A DNA stretch of 64,000 nucleotides from Caldilineaceae bacterium. Its GTDB lineage: Bacteria > Chloroflexota > Anaerolineae > Caldilineales > Caldilineaceae. The notes beneath the pieces are model-generated. The model worked only from the letters and a program-made list of their open reading frames with translations, did not search any database and was not told the origin of the DNA. Positions 9,194-18,323 of this stretch are shown piece after piece; position 1 is the first letter of the stretch, and the number at the start of each line of letters is the position of its first letter. Made by a program: the position numbers and the translations under genes. The stretch is from contig JAPKMW010000040.1 of NCBI GenBank assembly GCA_026645575.1, forward strand, positions 24,298 through 88,297, given 5' to 3'.

Positions 9194-10327
9194 ATGAGTG
9201 CTGTCATTGCTTTAACGCCCTCGGTGACTGATGACAGAGCCGAGGGGACGAATACAACGAAACGCATCCCACTGCTCGATTTTTCGCTGCCGGAGCTGAC
9301 TGACTATGTAGTGAGCTTGGGACAGCCAAAATTTCGCGCCCGACAACTGTGGGATTGGATCTACAAACGGTACGCGGCGGATTTTGATACCATGACCAAT
9401 CTGCCCAAGGATCTACGCGAGCAACTCAAGGCTGCGGCGCTGGTTGATCCACTGACGCCAGTGGTGCAAGTGGTTTCGCAGGCCAAAGATACACAAAAGG
9501 TACTCTTTCGCCTGCACGATGGCTATACGATCGAAGCGGTCTTGATGCTCTATGACAAGCGGCGGACGCTCTGCATCAGCAGCCAGGCCGGTTGCGCTAT
9601 GGGTTGCACCTTTTGCGCCACGGCGCAGGGCGGACTGGCGCGTAATTTAACGGCAGGGGAGATCGTGGCGCAGGTACTCTTCTTTGCCCGTTATCTGGCG
9701 ACGCCTGGTCAAGCACCGGCGATGGCGGTGGAACGCCCCAGCCATGTCACCAATATTGTTTTGATGGGCATGGGTGAGCCATTGCATAATTACAAAAATG
9801 TGTGGACGGCGCTACATCGGTTAACGGCGGAAGATGCCTTTGGGTTGGGCGCCCGCAATATCACCTTGAGTACAGTTGGGTTAGTACCCATGATCGACCG
9901 CATGGCGGAAGAGGATCTCCAGATTAACCTGGCGGTCAGTCTTCATGCGCCGAATGATGAGCTGCGCACGCAACTGGTGCCAGTCAATAAGGGCTTTGAC
10001 GTGGATATGCTGTTGGCGGCGGTGCAACGATATATTGCCAAAACCAACCGGCGCGTCACCTTTGAATATGCGTTGATGGCCGGAATTAACGATAGCGCTG
10101 AACTGGCGCACGAACTGGGGCGGAAGTTGCAACCGTTGCTCTGTCATGTTAATGTGATCCCGCTCAATCCAATTCCGGATAGCCCTTACCAACCGACAAA
10201 CGATGCCGATACAGAGGCGTTTGTCCAAATTTTACGCGATCATGGCGTGCCGGCGACGGTGCGCCTACGCCGGGGAATCGAGATCAATGCCGGCTGTGGG
10301 CAATTACGGCGGGCATTGGCAGCCTGA
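9194..10327 (+). CDS. rlmN: Dual-specificity RNA methyltransferase RlmN
   Basis: A radical SAM enzyme that methylates C2 of adenosine 2503 in 23S rRNA and A37 of some tRNAs. The 377-residue form from ATG 9194 is chosen because the frame further upstream has no family similarity. Visible hallmarks: an N-terminal [10 protein letters not shown] segment, the cluster-binding CAMGCTFC motif (~134-141), [25 protein letters not shown], and the C-terminal [14 protein letters not shown] (Cys ~367), whose cysteine resolves the protein-RNA adduct. Length and motif order are those of ordinary RlmN. A bidirectional terminator follows. Confidence 0.95.
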   Translation: MSAVIALTPSVTDDRAEGTNTTKRIPLLDFSLPELTDYVVSLGQPKFRARQLWDWIYKRYAADFDTMTNLPKDLREQLKAAALVDPLTPVVQVVSQAKDTQKVLFRLHDGYTIEAVLMLYDKRRTLCISSQAGCAMGCTFCATAQGGLARNLTAGEIVAQVLFFARYLATPGQAPAMAVERPSHVTNIVLMGMGEPLHNYKNVWTALHRLTAEDAFGLGARNITLSTVGLVPMIDRMAEEDLQINLAVSLHAPNDELRTQLVPVNKGFDVDMLLAAVQRYIAKTNRRVTFEYALMAGINDSAELAHELGRKLQPLLCHVNVIPLNPIPDSPYQPTNDADTEAFVQILRDHGVPATVRLRRGIEINAGCGQLRRALAA

Positions 10328-10341
10328 AACCGTTGCAAAAA

Positions 10342-10383
10342 AAAATCGCTTGACTTGAGAAGTGTTTCAAGTCAAGCGATTTT
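10342..10383. terminator. Bidirectional Rho-independent terminator between rlmN and rpmB
   Basis: A perfect 17-bp stem runs from AAAATCGCTTGACTTGA (10342-10358) to its complement (10367-10383) around an 8-base loop, with an A-run on the left and T residues on the right. It lies between convergent genes and should stop transcripts from both. Confidence 0.9.
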
Positions 10384-10412
10384 CTGTGTGATACACGGTG
10401 ATAACCAGCAGG

Positions 10413-10595
10413 TTACCGGGTTTTGGAAAGCGTGCGCACGCAGGAAGTACAAAGGCGCTTGGAAACTGTTTGTCCATTTTCCGTAACACTGACCTTTTGA
10501 ATGTTAACATTCCAGCGGCGGCGGGTTGCTTTTTTAGACCAAGGGCGATTGTTGCCAAATTGCGGCCCCCGCCCACAGTTCTGACACTGAGCCAT
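10413..10595 (-). CDS. rpmB: 50S ribosomal protein L28
   Basis: A 60-residue protein starting [16 protein letters not shown]. It has the L28 pattern: a first CxxC pair at the N-terminus, a basic middle ([15 protein letters not shown]), and a second CxxC pair (LCTSCVRTL). The four cysteines suggest a zinc-ribbon form of L28. The ATG at 10595 is chosen since it gives the usual N-terminus; the eight residues upstream do not fit the family. It is transcribed alone between a terminator and its own promoter. Confidence 0.95.
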   Translation of the reverse strand: MAQCQNCGRGPQFGNNRPWSKKATRRRWNVNIQKVSVTENGQTVSKRLCTSCVRTLSKTR

Positions 10596-10657
10596 GATAT
10601 AGTCCTCTCTAGATAACAATGCTCATCCTACATGATGAGCCAGTAACAGATGATACC

Positions 10658-10686
10658 TACTAAAACAACGCTGCACCCCTTGTCAA
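10658..10686 (-). promoter_or_regulatory. Sigma-70-type promoter for rpmB
   Basis: On the minus strand TTGACA (10686-10681) is followed after exactly 17 bp by TTAGTA (10663-10658). Spacing and -35 match the housekeeping consensus, and the site lies about 60 bp upstream of the L28 start codon. Confidence 0.6.
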
Positions 10687-10820
10687 AAGTGTGCAACGGT
10701 TAAGTTTTCCGTGTAGACCAATTTTTGCATTAATTTCGCAACCTTTTTATGCTAACATAAGCGGAATCTGCTGTCAAACTGATAAAGAATCTATTTTGTT
10801 TTCATAGAAAAGATCTTGCC

Positions 10821-11675
10821 ATGGGAAAAGTACGCATTGTGACCGACAGTAACGCCTTCTTACTGCCTGAGATCAAGGAGAAGTATGCGATTGAGGTGAT
10901 TCCTCATCGCATCAAAATCGGAGGCGCGATCTATGAAGAAGATGCCGACTTCACCGCCGATGAGCTTTTTAAAAAGCTGAGTGAAGCGCAAAAGGCCGGG
11001 CTAAATCGTTTGCCGGAAGTGCTGGCCGCTGATGTCAATATGATCTTGGATACCTATACCGGCCTCAAGGACGGCGCCGAACAGATCATTTCGATCCACA
11101 CCAGCAGTCAGCTCAGCCCGATGTGGCAACAGGCACGCCGGGCGGCGGATATGCTGCGCGGGCGCTATACCATCCGTGTCTTTGACAGCCTCAGCACCTC
11201 CTACGGTCTGGGAATGCTGGTGGAAAAGGCCGCCAAAGTGGCCGAAACCGGCGCAACCATCCATGAGGTGGCGCGCATTGTCAATGGCGCCATTCCCCAT
11301 CTCTATGTAGCGCTCTTTGCTGAAAGCCTCCACTATCTGGAGCGCAGCGCCAATCTCAGCCCTTCCCAAAGTGTCCTGGGGTCGATGTTGGGAATCAAAG
11401 CGCTCTTGATGATGGAAGAGGGCAAATTGATGCCGCTGGAAAAAGTGCAGACCTATGAGGAAGTGGTGGAAAAGCTCCATGAATTTGTCATTGAATTTGC
11501 CAGCGTTCAGCGGATCGGCATTCTCCATCATGCCTATGCCCAGCCCGCCGAGAATCTCATCGCGCGCTTACAAGAGACGCTCCCCAAAATCACCGTCGAG
11601 CGGCTGGAATACCCGCCCAGTTTGGGCGTTCATGTCGGCCCCAATATGATTGGGGTTGTCGTCTATGAAGGGTAG
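10821..11675 (+). CDS. DegV-family fatty-acid-binding protein
   Basis: A 284-residue protein with the DegV fold signature: [16 protein letters not shown] at the N-terminus, [11 protein letters not shown] in the middle, [11 protein letters not shown], and [16 protein letters not shown] at the C-terminus. DegV-type proteins (FakB) hold fatty acids for phosphorylation by FakA; no FakA-like kinase is adjacent. The start ATG at 10821 sits in a gap with possible TATGCT/TAACAT -10 elements. Its TAG stop codon is part of the first GGTAGACAGG word of the following repeat. Confidence 0.9.
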   Translation: MGKVRIVTDSNAFLLPEIKEKYAIEVIPHRIKIGGAIYEEDADFTADELFKKLSEAQKAGLNRLPEVLAADVNMILDTYTGLKDGAEQIISIHTSSQLSPMWQQARRAADMLRGRYTIRVFDSLSTSYGLGMLVEKAAKVAETGATIHEVARIVNGAIPHLYVALFAESLHYLERSANLSPSQSVLGSMLGIKALLMMEEGKLMPLEKVQTYEEVVEKLHEFVIEFASVQRIGILHHAYAQPAENLIARLQETLPKITVERLEYPPSLGVHVGPNMIGVVVYEG

Positions 11676-11763
11676 ACAGGTAAACAGGTAGACAGGTAGA
11701 CACGTCTTATTACCCTGTCTACCTGCCTACCTGTTTACCTGTCTACCTGTTTACCTGTCTACC
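11671..11763. repeat. Iterated-word inverted repeat B
   Basis: GGTAGACAGG-type words repeated about four times (11671-11702) are followed, after a GTCTTATTA spacer, by about six reverse-complement words (CCTGTCTACCTG). The arms can pair over some 35 bp. It lies between the plus-strand DegV and recG genes and includes the DegV stop codon. Confidence 0.88.
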
Positions 11764-11788
11764 ACTACTAACCGGAAGGAACAGACCG

Positions 11789-14344
11789 GTGGCGAATACA
11801 GTGATTACCCGTTTATTGCGTGTTTTGGATTTAGAAGAAAAACAGAGCTGGCGCAATCGTTCGGTCATCGGCGGCTTGTCGGCGATGGGTGAACGGTGGC
11901 AGGCTGACGCCAACAGCGAAAAGCTGGATGAGAACATGATCCAGGCGACGTTGGCGTTGATGAACCACTATGAAGCCGCCAGCCAGCCACAGCGCCCGGC
12001 AGTGGCGACCCAGTTGCGCGCCGTCTTGCTGGGCGAGGTCGAAGATCTGGACGCCTTGCTCGATGAGGTGGTTGGCGATCGCGCCAGGAGTGAAGCTGGG
12101 GGCGATTCTCTCGACCTTGAACTTGCTGATGGGCAGGCCGAGGCTGAGTGGGATGAAGGCGATGTTGAAATCGTCGAAGACGAGCATGGCGCCTACGCCG
12201 CTTATCCGCCGCCGGAGCCGACCCATGTGGCCCGCGAACGGGTGCGCCGCCAACAGCGCCAGCAGGAGCGGGTCAATCGCACGCCCCATGATCTGCAAGC
12301 TGCGCCCACCATCCTGGCCGGCGTCGGTGATGCCACGGCGGAAAATCTGGCGAAGCTAGGCATTCAAAAGGTGGTCGATCTGCTCTGGCACCTGCCGGCG
12401 CGCCATGAAGATTACAGCCAACTGCGCACTATCGATCAGTTGCAGCCGGGCGAGCAGGTGACGATCATTGCCAACTTGTGGGATGTCAAGACGCGCAAGA
12501 TCAGCATGAAGCGCGAAATGGTGCAGGGCATTGTCGCCGACAGCACCGGCACCCTTCACGCCACCTGGTGGAACAAATATATTGTCAAGCAGTTGAAGCC
12601 CAACAGCACCATGCGCTTTAGCGGCAAGGTTGGCCTCTACATGGGGCAGAAGACCCTCGACAACCCGCTCTTTGAAGATGTGGACACCGAAATGGTCTCC
12701 ACCGGGCGATTGGCGCCGGTCTACCGCCTGACCGAAGGGTTGAGCCAGAAGAAGCTGCGCGAGCTGATCCGCCAAGCGCTGGAAGAGTTCGGCCACTTTA
12801 TGTCCGACCCGCTGCCCGCAGCGCTGCGCACCGCCTATCAACTGCCCGATCTGGCGACGGCGCTGCAACAGGTGCATTTCCCTGATAACCAGGAAGCATT
12901 GACCCAAGCGCGTAAACGGCTGGCCTTTGAAGAATTCTTCTATATCCAGTTGGGCGTGTTACAACGCCGGCGCGACCTGCAACGCAATCAAGCCGCTGCG
13001 TTGCCCAGCGATGCTGCGCTCCGCGAGCAGTTTACCGGTCGGCTCCCCTTTGCCCTCACCGGCGCGCAACAGCGGGTTCTGGGCGAAGTGGCGCGCGACA
13101 TTGCCCGTTCCATCCCCATGACCCGGTTGGTGCAGGGGGATGTGGGCAGCGGCAAGACCGCCGTGGCCGCCGGCGCCATGTGGATTGCCAGCGCCAACGG
13201 CATTCAATCGGCGCTGCTGGCGCCCACCCAAATTCTGGCAGAACAGCATCACCGCGGCATTGCTCGGTTGCTGGAAGGTCTGACGCGGCCCGATGGGCAA
13301 CCGCTTCAAGTGGCGCTGTTGACGGGCCGGGTTATCGGCACGGAGCGCGAGGAGCTGTTAGCCGGCTTGCGCAGCGGTGTCATCGACATTGTCGTCGGCA
13401 CCACGGCGTTGATCCAGGAACAGGTCGAATTTAACAACCTGGGCTTTGTGGTGGTCGATGAACAACACCGCTTTGGCGTCGAACAGCGGGGCGCGTTGCG
13501 CACCAAGAGCGCCAAACAACCTCATCTGCTGGTCATGAGCGCCACCCCCATTCCCCGCAGCCTGGCGATGACCATCTATGGCGACCTTGATGTCAGCGTG
13601 ATCGACGAGATGCCACCAGGGCGCATGGAGGTGAAGACCAAGCTTTTCCGCCCCCGCGAGCGCGAACGGCTTTACAGTTTCCTGCGTCGCGAAGTGAAGG
13701 ATGGGCGCCAGGGCTTTATCGTCTACCCGTTGGTGGAAGAGAGCGACAAGTTGGATGTGGGCGCCGCCGTCGAAGAACACAAGCGCCTGAGCGAAGAGGT
13801 CTTCCCCGATCTGCGGCTGGCCTTGTTGCATGGCCGCATGAGCGGCAGCGAAAAAGATGAGATCATGCGCGCCTTTGCCGCCAACGATTACCAGATTCTA
13901 GTCAGCACCAGCGTAATCGAGGTAGGCATCGATGTGCCAAATGCATCGGTGATTGTGATTGAAGACGCCGAACGCTTTGGCCTGGCCCAGTTGCATCAAT
14001 TCCGTGGGCGGGTCGGGCGTGGTCAACACCAGAGCTATTGCGCCTTGGTGAGCAAAGCCGAAACGCCCGAAGCGGGCGAACGGTTGCAAGCGCTGGCTGA
14101 TACTAACAACGGCTTTGCCCTGGCCGAAAAGGATCTGGAGCTACGTGGCCCCGGTGAATTCTTGGGCACCAAACAGAGTGGCCTGCCCGAATTACGCATT
14201 GCCCATCTCAGCGATGTCGCCACCCTGGCCTTAGCTCGTGAAGCCGCCCAAAAACTCTTTGAGGGCGACCCCGACCTGCGCGAACATTCGGCGTTGCAAA
14301 AGCAGGTGTGGCGTTTCTGGCGTGGACATGGGGATGTTAGTTAG
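11789..14344 (+). CDS. recG: ATP-dependent DNA helicase RecG, N-terminally extended
   Basis: RecG rewinds and reverses stalled replication forks. At 851 residues it is about 150 longer than E. coli RecG. The extra ~165 N-terminal residues are acidic in part ([20 protein letters not shown]) and have no motif I recognise. Then come the wedge/OB region ([14 protein letters not shown] ... [18 protein letters not shown]), helicase motif I GDVGSGKT (~450), DEQHRFG (~557), [18 protein letters not shown], and the C-terminal TRG-type region ([20 protein letters not shown]). The GTG start at 11789 follows a GGAAGGA site. An aldo/keto reductase gene follows by 10 bp. Confidence 0.95.
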   Translation: MANTVITRLLRVLDLEEKQSWRNRSVIGGLSAMGERWQADANSEKLDENMIQATLALMNHYEAASQPQRPAVATQLRAVLLGEVEDLDALLDEVVGDRARSEAGGDSLDLELADGQAEAEWDEGDVEIVEDEHGAYAAYPPPEPTHVARERVRRQQRQQERVNRTPHDLQAAPTILAGVGDATAENLAKLGIQKVVDLLWHLPARHEDYSQLRTIDQLQPGEQVTIIANLWDVKTRKISMKREMVQGIVADSTGTLHATWWNKYIVKQLKPNSTMRFSGKVGLYMGQKTLDNPLFEDVDTEMVSTGRLAPVYRLTEGLSQKKLRELIRQALEEFGHFMSDPLPAALRTAYQLPDLATALQQVHFPDNQEALTQARKRLAFEEFFYIQLGVLQRRRDLQRNQAAALPSDAALREQFTGRLPFALTGAQQRVLGEVARDIARSIPMTRLVQGDVGSGKTAVAAGAMWIASANGIQSALLAPTQILAEQHHRGIARLLEGLTRPDGQPLQVALLTGRVIGTEREELLAGLRSGVIDIVVGTTALIQEQVEFNNLGFVVVDEQHRFGVEQRGALRTKSAKQPHLLVMSATPIPRSLAMTIYGDLDVSVIDEMPPGRMEVKTKLFRPRERERLYSFLRREVKDGRQGFIVYPLVEESDKLDVGAAVEEHKRLSEEVFPDLRLALLHGRMSGSEKDEIMRAFAANDYQILVSTSVIEVGIDVPNASVIVIEDAERFGLAQLHQFRGRVGRGQHQSYCALVSKAETPEAGERLQALADTNNGFALAEKDLELRGPGEFLGTKQSGLPELRIAHLSDVATLALAREAAQKLFEGDPDLREHSALQKQVWRFWRGHGDVS

Positions 14345-14354
14345 GGAAGAAGTT

Positions 14355-15314
14355 ATGCACTATCGCAACTTGGGGCGCACTGGTTTGAAAGTATCGACCC
14401 TCTGTCTGGGCACCATGCAATGGGGCTGGACGGCGGATGAAGCAACCAGCTTTGCCGTGATGGACGCCTTTGTTACCGCCGGGGGCAATTTTCTCGATAC
14501 GGCGGATATTTACAGCAACTGGGTGGCCGGCAATGGCGGCGGCGTCAGCGAAGAGATCAGCGGGCGGTGGGTCAAAGCGCGCGGCAAGCGGCATGAAGTG
14601 GTGCTGGCGACCAAAGCGCGTGGCCGTATGTGGGCCGGTCCCAATGGCGAAGGGTTGAGCCGCGGTCACCTGATCAAGGCGTGTGAGGATAGCCTGCGCC
14701 GCCTGCAAACTGACTACATCGACCTCTACCAAACCCACTGGTTCGACGCCGAGACGCCGGTGGAAGAGACGATGGCGGCGCTCGACACGCTGGTGCAACA
14801 GGGTAAGGTGCGCTATGTCGGCTGTAGCAACCACCCGGCGTGGCGCCTGGTCGCCGCGCTCTGGGCCAGCGATAAGCACAACCTGGTGCGCTACGAGACG
14901 CTGCAACCGCACTACAACCTTGCCTATCGCAAGGAGTTTGAGCAGGATCTGAAAGAGGTTGTCACCCAGTATGGGCTGGGAGTCATGCCCTATAGCCCGT
15001 TGGCCAATGGCTTCTTAACCGGCAAATACAAACAAGGCGAACCCCAAACCAGCGCCCGCGCCGGCAGCGTACAGAAGCGCTACTTCACTGACGCCGGTTG
15101 GCGGGTGATCGACGCCGTGCGCCAGGTGGCAACCGAAATCAACAGCACCCCCGCCGCCGTCGCCCTCGCCTGGCTGCTGGCCCAACCCTTTATGACCGCA
15201 CCGATCATTGGCGCCAACTCGGTCGAACAGTTGCAGGGGAGTCTGGCGGCGGTTAATGTACAGCTTGCGCCAGCGCAAATGGAGAGGCTCAATCAGGCAT
15301 CAGATTGGCAATAA
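14355..15314 (+). CDS. Aldo/keto reductase
   Basis: A 319-residue cytosolic NADPH-dependent oxidoreductase of the AKR fold. It begins [16 protein letters not shown], a standard opening. The catalytic tetrad is visible: Asp and Tyr in [12 protein letters not shown], Lys in VVLATKARG and His in LYQTHWFD. Near the C-terminus [15 protein letters not shown] is the cofactor-binding segment. ATG 14355 follows a GGGAAG site and starts 10 bp after recG, so the two are probably co-transcribed. The natural substrate is not evident. Confidence 0.9.
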   Translation: MHYRNLGRTGLKVSTLCLGTMQWGWTADEATSFAVMDAFVTAGGNFLDTADIYSNWVAGNGGGVSEEISGRWVKARGKRHEVVLATKARGRMWAGPNGEGLSRGHLIKACEDSLRRLQTDYIDLYQTHWFDAETPVEETMAALDTLVQQGKVRYVGCSNHPAWRLVAALWASDKHNLVRYETLQPHYNLAYRKEFEQDLKEVVTQYGLGVMPYSPLANGFLTGKYKQGEPQTSARAGSVQKRYFTDAGWRVIDAVRQVATEINSTPAAVALAWLLAQPFMTAPIIGANSVEQLQGSLAAVNVQLAPAQMERLNQASDWQ

Positions 15315-15332
15315 GGTGGCTGCCCTACCAAC

Positions 15333-15383
15333 CAGACAAGATGACCGGATGAACCGTAGATCCACAGCCAGTCATCTTGTCTG
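15333..15383. repeat. Hairpin after the aldo/keto reductase
   Basis: CAGACAAGATGAC (15333-15345) pairs perfectly with GTCATCTTGTCTG (15371-15383) across a 25-base loop, 18 bp after the upstream stop. It also sits just beyond the end of the minus-strand enolase-superfamily remnant. No T-run, so terminator activity is uncertain. Confidence 0.6.
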
Positions 15384-15384
15384 T

Positions 15385-15655
15385 TCACGAGCGCCAAATC
15401 TTCGGCGGGTGGGCGGCGATGACTTCTTCATTGAGTTCGACGCCGAGACCGGGTTTGGTTGGCAGTTCGAGGAAGCCATCTTTGAAAACCAGTGGTTCGC
15501 TAACAATTTCGTTGCGCCACGAGTTGTCGTCGTATTCATATGCGAGGATCAAAAAGTTGGGCACGGTGGCGACCAGATGCAGCACCTGGAGTGTCCCCAA
15601 GACGCCGTGTGAATTGTGGAATGTCCATGGCGCGACTCTCGAACCAGGGCTTATA
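15385..15655 (-). pseudogene. C-terminal remnant of a mandelate racemase/enolase-superfamily enzyme
   Basis: About 85 codons keep a clear C-terminal signature of sugar-acid dehydratases of the enolase superfamily: WTFHNSHGVLGTLQVLH, VPNFLILAYEYDDN and a closing FLELPTKPGLGVELNEE. The catalytic barrel and the N-terminal domain are missing; the similarity stops at about 15655, where a plus-strand fragment of an unrelated gene begins. There is no start codon with a ribosome-binding site. I therefore call a truncated remnant. Its presence suggests a former sugar-acid (galactonate- or rhamnonate-type) pathway at this site. Confidence 0.75.
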
Positions 15656-15658
15656 CTC

Positions 15659-15808
15659 ATGGGTGCGCCGGTTGGCGTTGACTATTTGGTTTATACGCCT
15701 ACCGAGTTCTCACAATTGATTCGCGACAACAACCCTTTTGTTATAGAAGAAATTGTGCATAATGGTAAAGTCCTCTATGAACGCACCCCTATCCCGGCAA
15801 TGAGTTGA
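15659..15808 (+). pseudogene. C-terminal remnant of a minimal nucleotidyltransferase
   Basis: A 49-residue open frame reading GAPVGVDYLVYTPTEFSQL and ending in IVHNGKVLYERTP, which resembles the C-terminal half of MNT/KNTase-like nucleotidyltransferases (usual segment VDLLVYTPEEF ... REG..LYE). The GSxxxG...DxD catalytic part that should precede it is absent, being replaced by the antisense enolase-superfamily remnant. It is probably a toxin-antitoxin-type or orphan nucleotidyltransferase truncated by recombination. Confidence 0.6.
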
Positions 15809-15839
15809 TCTTGCCAAAGAAGATTTGGCGAACAGCAGT

Positions 15840-16805
15840 TTACTCAATTGTCTGCACCGTCGTCGTCGGCCCGGCGCAGCGCGGTCCATCGGCTGTCCAG
15901 TGGAGTGGGTCGATGCACATGCGCCGCGCCGTGCGTTGTTGATCCCAAGCATGGTAGACCAGAAATTGGGTGCGATCATCCGGCCCGGTGATGATCGAGT
16001 TGTGACCGGGGCCAAGCACCTGGTTGGGAATGGTGCGCAACACCAATGGCCCTTGTGCGCTCCACTCGTCGCGATAGGGGCCAAGCACGTTGTCCGCCAC
16101 GCCATAGCTCACCCCATAATCGGTAGAATGCCAGGCGCCACCGCTGTAGAAGCAATAGTACAAGCCTTCATGCCAGACCACAAAGGGGCCTTCTACCGTG
16201 TGCCAGGCCTCCCACTGCTGATTGTAGATGGTGCGATTGCGTTCATAAATTTGCCAATCGGCTGAGGCGCGCAAGACGTTGGTGACAGGGCCAGCGGTCT
16301 CGATCATGTTATCCGCTAGGGGGACAACGGCTGTACCCGTCCCCACCCGTTCATCAAAGAAATCCTTAGCAAAGAAGAGATACCAGCGACCATCCTTGGG
16401 GTCACGGAAGGGATGAGCGTCGATGGTGAAGCCTTCGTCCGGCAAAAAGCGGTTGACAATTTGGAAGGGGCCACGTGGATGATTGGCCACAGCCACATGC
16501 AGACGCTGGGTCTCATCCGCCGTGCGCTGGCCGCCGGAGAAATACATATAAAACTTGCCATCACGCTCGGCCACTTCCGGCGCCCAGTAATTGCCATCGG
16601 GTAAATCTGGCAGCGGCGCAACTGCGTTGCCAATATGGCTCCAGTGCATAAAATCAGGCGAATGTAATACGGGAAAACGGTAGCCAGGCGTCGCTGCATG
16701 GGTCAGCGAACTGGTGCCGTAGGCGTAATACTCGCCCTGCCACTTCAACACAAAGGGATCGGCAAATTCACCCGGCCACACAGGGTTTTGATAAGTCAGG
16801 CGCAT
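15840..16805 (-). CDS. GH43-family glycoside hydrolase, cytoplasmic
   Basis: A 321-residue five-bladed beta-propeller glycosidase. The start MRLTYQNPVWPGEFADPF carries the catalytic-base Asp of family 43; SPDFMHW, APEVAERDGKFYMYFSGG, TIDAHPFRDPKDGRWYLFF (second Asp) and VEGPFVVWHEGLYY (acid Glu) follow in the expected order. Family 43 acts on arabinose- or xylose-containing oligosaccharides. No signal peptide is visible, so it should act on imported oligomers. ATG 16805 is chosen because GAAGGA lies just upstream; a longer in-frame start adds 13 unrelated residues. Compare the lipoprotein paralogue at 31964-33052. Confidence 0.88.
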   Translation of the reverse strand: MRLTYQNPVWPGEFADPFVLKWQGEYYAYGTSSLTHAATPGYRFPVLHSPDFMHWSHIGNAVAPLPDLPDGNYWAPEVAERDGKFYMYFSGGQRTADETQRLHVAVANHPRGPFQIVNRFLPDEGFTIDAHPFRDPKDGRWYLFFAKDFFDERVGTGTAVVPLADNMIETAGPVTNVLRASADWQIYERNRTIYNQQWEAWHTVEGPFVVWHEGLYYCFYSGGAWHSTDYGVSYGVADNVLGPYRDEWSAQGPLVLRTIPNQVLGPGHNSIITGPDDRTQFLVYHAWDQQRTARRMCIDPLHWTADGPRCAGPTTTVQTIE

Positions 16806-16954
16806 CGTGTAGGGTCCTTCTTTCCGCATTTTACCTGAAGGCAAAGCTCATCTGCTTGCCTGGCACCCTTTATTCTACCATAACGCGACCATAGAACCCA
16901 GAAACTGGACATTTGAACGTTCTGCCCTGGTTGGGCAAAGAAGTTGCTACCGCA

Positions 16955-18274
16955 TCAATAGATTGCCGCTTGCGCTTTCGCCTGTGCCAGCAACTTGTCG
17001 GCGATTGTACGGATCTGTTGCCGCTCTGCTGCTGTACATTCGGCCACCGCCGCAGCGATCAACGCTTCACAGTGGGTGCGCAATTCAGGCAAATCATGCG
17101 GCGGCGTGCTGCGCCCCTTCAGCAACACAGCCAACCAGCGCTTGCCATATTCGGCATGGAAGGTTTCGTCGGCCCAGTCAAACTCGTAATCGTGACGGCT
17201 GGTCTGGTCGGCATAGGCAGTGAAAGTCTTGATGCGTTCGCGCCCACGGTGAATGTATTTGGTCTCAAAATAGAAGATCATCGCCAACCCAAAGAGCGGC
17301 TCCTGCTGGCGAGTCGCCACATAAATGTAATCACCCAAGGGCAGCGCCGCAGGAGCAAAGCCCCATTCGGTCAGCCGTTCGAGTCCCATCAAGCAGTGGC
17401 GACTCTCATCATAGGTCCAGCGCGCCAGGTCGCGAATGAACTCCCAGCCCAGCGTATCAGCAAAATTGTACAAGTTGGCCGCGCAAATTTCAGCAGCCCA
17501 TACTTCGTTCAGGTGGCCGATGGCGCTGCGCAGTTGCAGGTCAATTCCTTCGCTGGAAGGAAAATCAGGGTCAACGATGTGCGGCCAGTAGTAGCGGACA
17601 CGAGCAAAGCGCTGGTCGCGACCAGGGGTCACCGGCAAGGTGAAGGGGCGACTGCCTGGCAGCGTTTCCTGGACATCACCGGTTGGTTCGGCTAACATGG
17701 TCTCCCCAAAGGTTGCGACCTGGGCTGCCAGCGCCGCCGCCCAGGCTGTTGCCGCGGTGCGCTGCTCCGGCGCCAGGTCGAGCAACAGGTCAGCCAGTTG
17801 GGTCAACTCGGCAATCTGGGCTTGCTTGTCGATCAAAGCGTGTTTTAACAAGCGGGCGGACGGGCCGTCGCTGAGACGGTCCGAAAGCTGCTGATAGGCG
17901 GTATAGGCGGTACAAAGGGCGGGGAGCAACACCTGCGCCAGTCCCAGTAGGAAAGCTTCCTGACCGGGAGCGTTGCGCACGGCATCGAAAAGTGCGATAG
18001 CGGCTTGATGGTGATCGGGCGCGATCACGCGGCTGGGATAACGCAACTCCAAGACGCGGTTGCGCAGCCCGTCGGCGGTCACGGCGTCTTCCCACAACAA
18101 GCGCGCCAACGCCGCCTTGACCTCCAGCCGCGCTACCGCCGGTAGCCACCCGGCCTGGCTGAGAATCAGGGAACGTTCCAGGTAAAAAAGCCGCGTCAGC
18201 GTCTCTGCCGTATCACGCCGCATCAGTTGGGCGCGAGGCGATATGGCGCGCAGGAGTGGTGGTGCGGTTTTCAT
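16955..18274 (-). CDS. Ferritin-like (DUF455-type) diiron protein
   Basis: A 439-residue largely helical protein. The C-terminal half has a four-helix carboxylate pattern: HLNEVWAAEI, YDESRHCLMGLE, FETKYIHRGRERI and WADETFHAEYG, two of which are ExxH pairs as in diiron ferritin-like proteins. The N-terminal ~180 residues are Ala/Leu-rich helices without a recognised motif. Function unknown; diiron proteins of this kind may be oxygenases or oxidases. The start ATG 18274 (MKTAPPLL) is preferred over upstream in-frame codons because it lies 49 bp after the corrinoid methyltransferase stop, on the same strand, which suggests co-transcription. Confidence 0.6.
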   Translation of the reverse strand: MKTAPPLLRAISPRAQLMRRDTAETLTRLFYLERSLILSQAGWLPAVARLEVKAALARLLWEDAVTADGLRNRVLELRYPSRVIAPDHHQAAIALFDAVRNAPGQEAFLLGLAQVLLPALCTAYTAYQQLSDRLSDGPSARLLKHALIDKQAQIAELTQLADLLLDLAPEQRTAATAWAAALAAQVATFGETMLAEPTGDVQETLPGSRPFTLPVTPGRDQRFARVRYYWPHIVDPDFPSSEGIDLQLRSAIGHLNEVWAAEICAANLYNFADTLGWEFIRDLARWTYDESRHCLMGLERLTEWGFAPAALPLGDYIYVATRQQEPLFGLAMIFYFETKYIHRGRERIKTFTAYADQTSRHDYEFDWADETFHAEYGKRWLAVLLKGRSTPPHDLPELRTHCEALIAAAVAECTAAERQQIRTIADKLLAQAKAQAAIY

Positions 18275-18323
18275 CGTCTTTTGTCTCCAATAGAATAGGT
18301 GATCGGCATTGCCAAGTTGCCGA

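Noticed and set aside
15659..15808. Complete MNT-type toxin-antitoxin system
   Set aside because: The nucleotidyltransferase catalytic half and any HEPN partner are absent.
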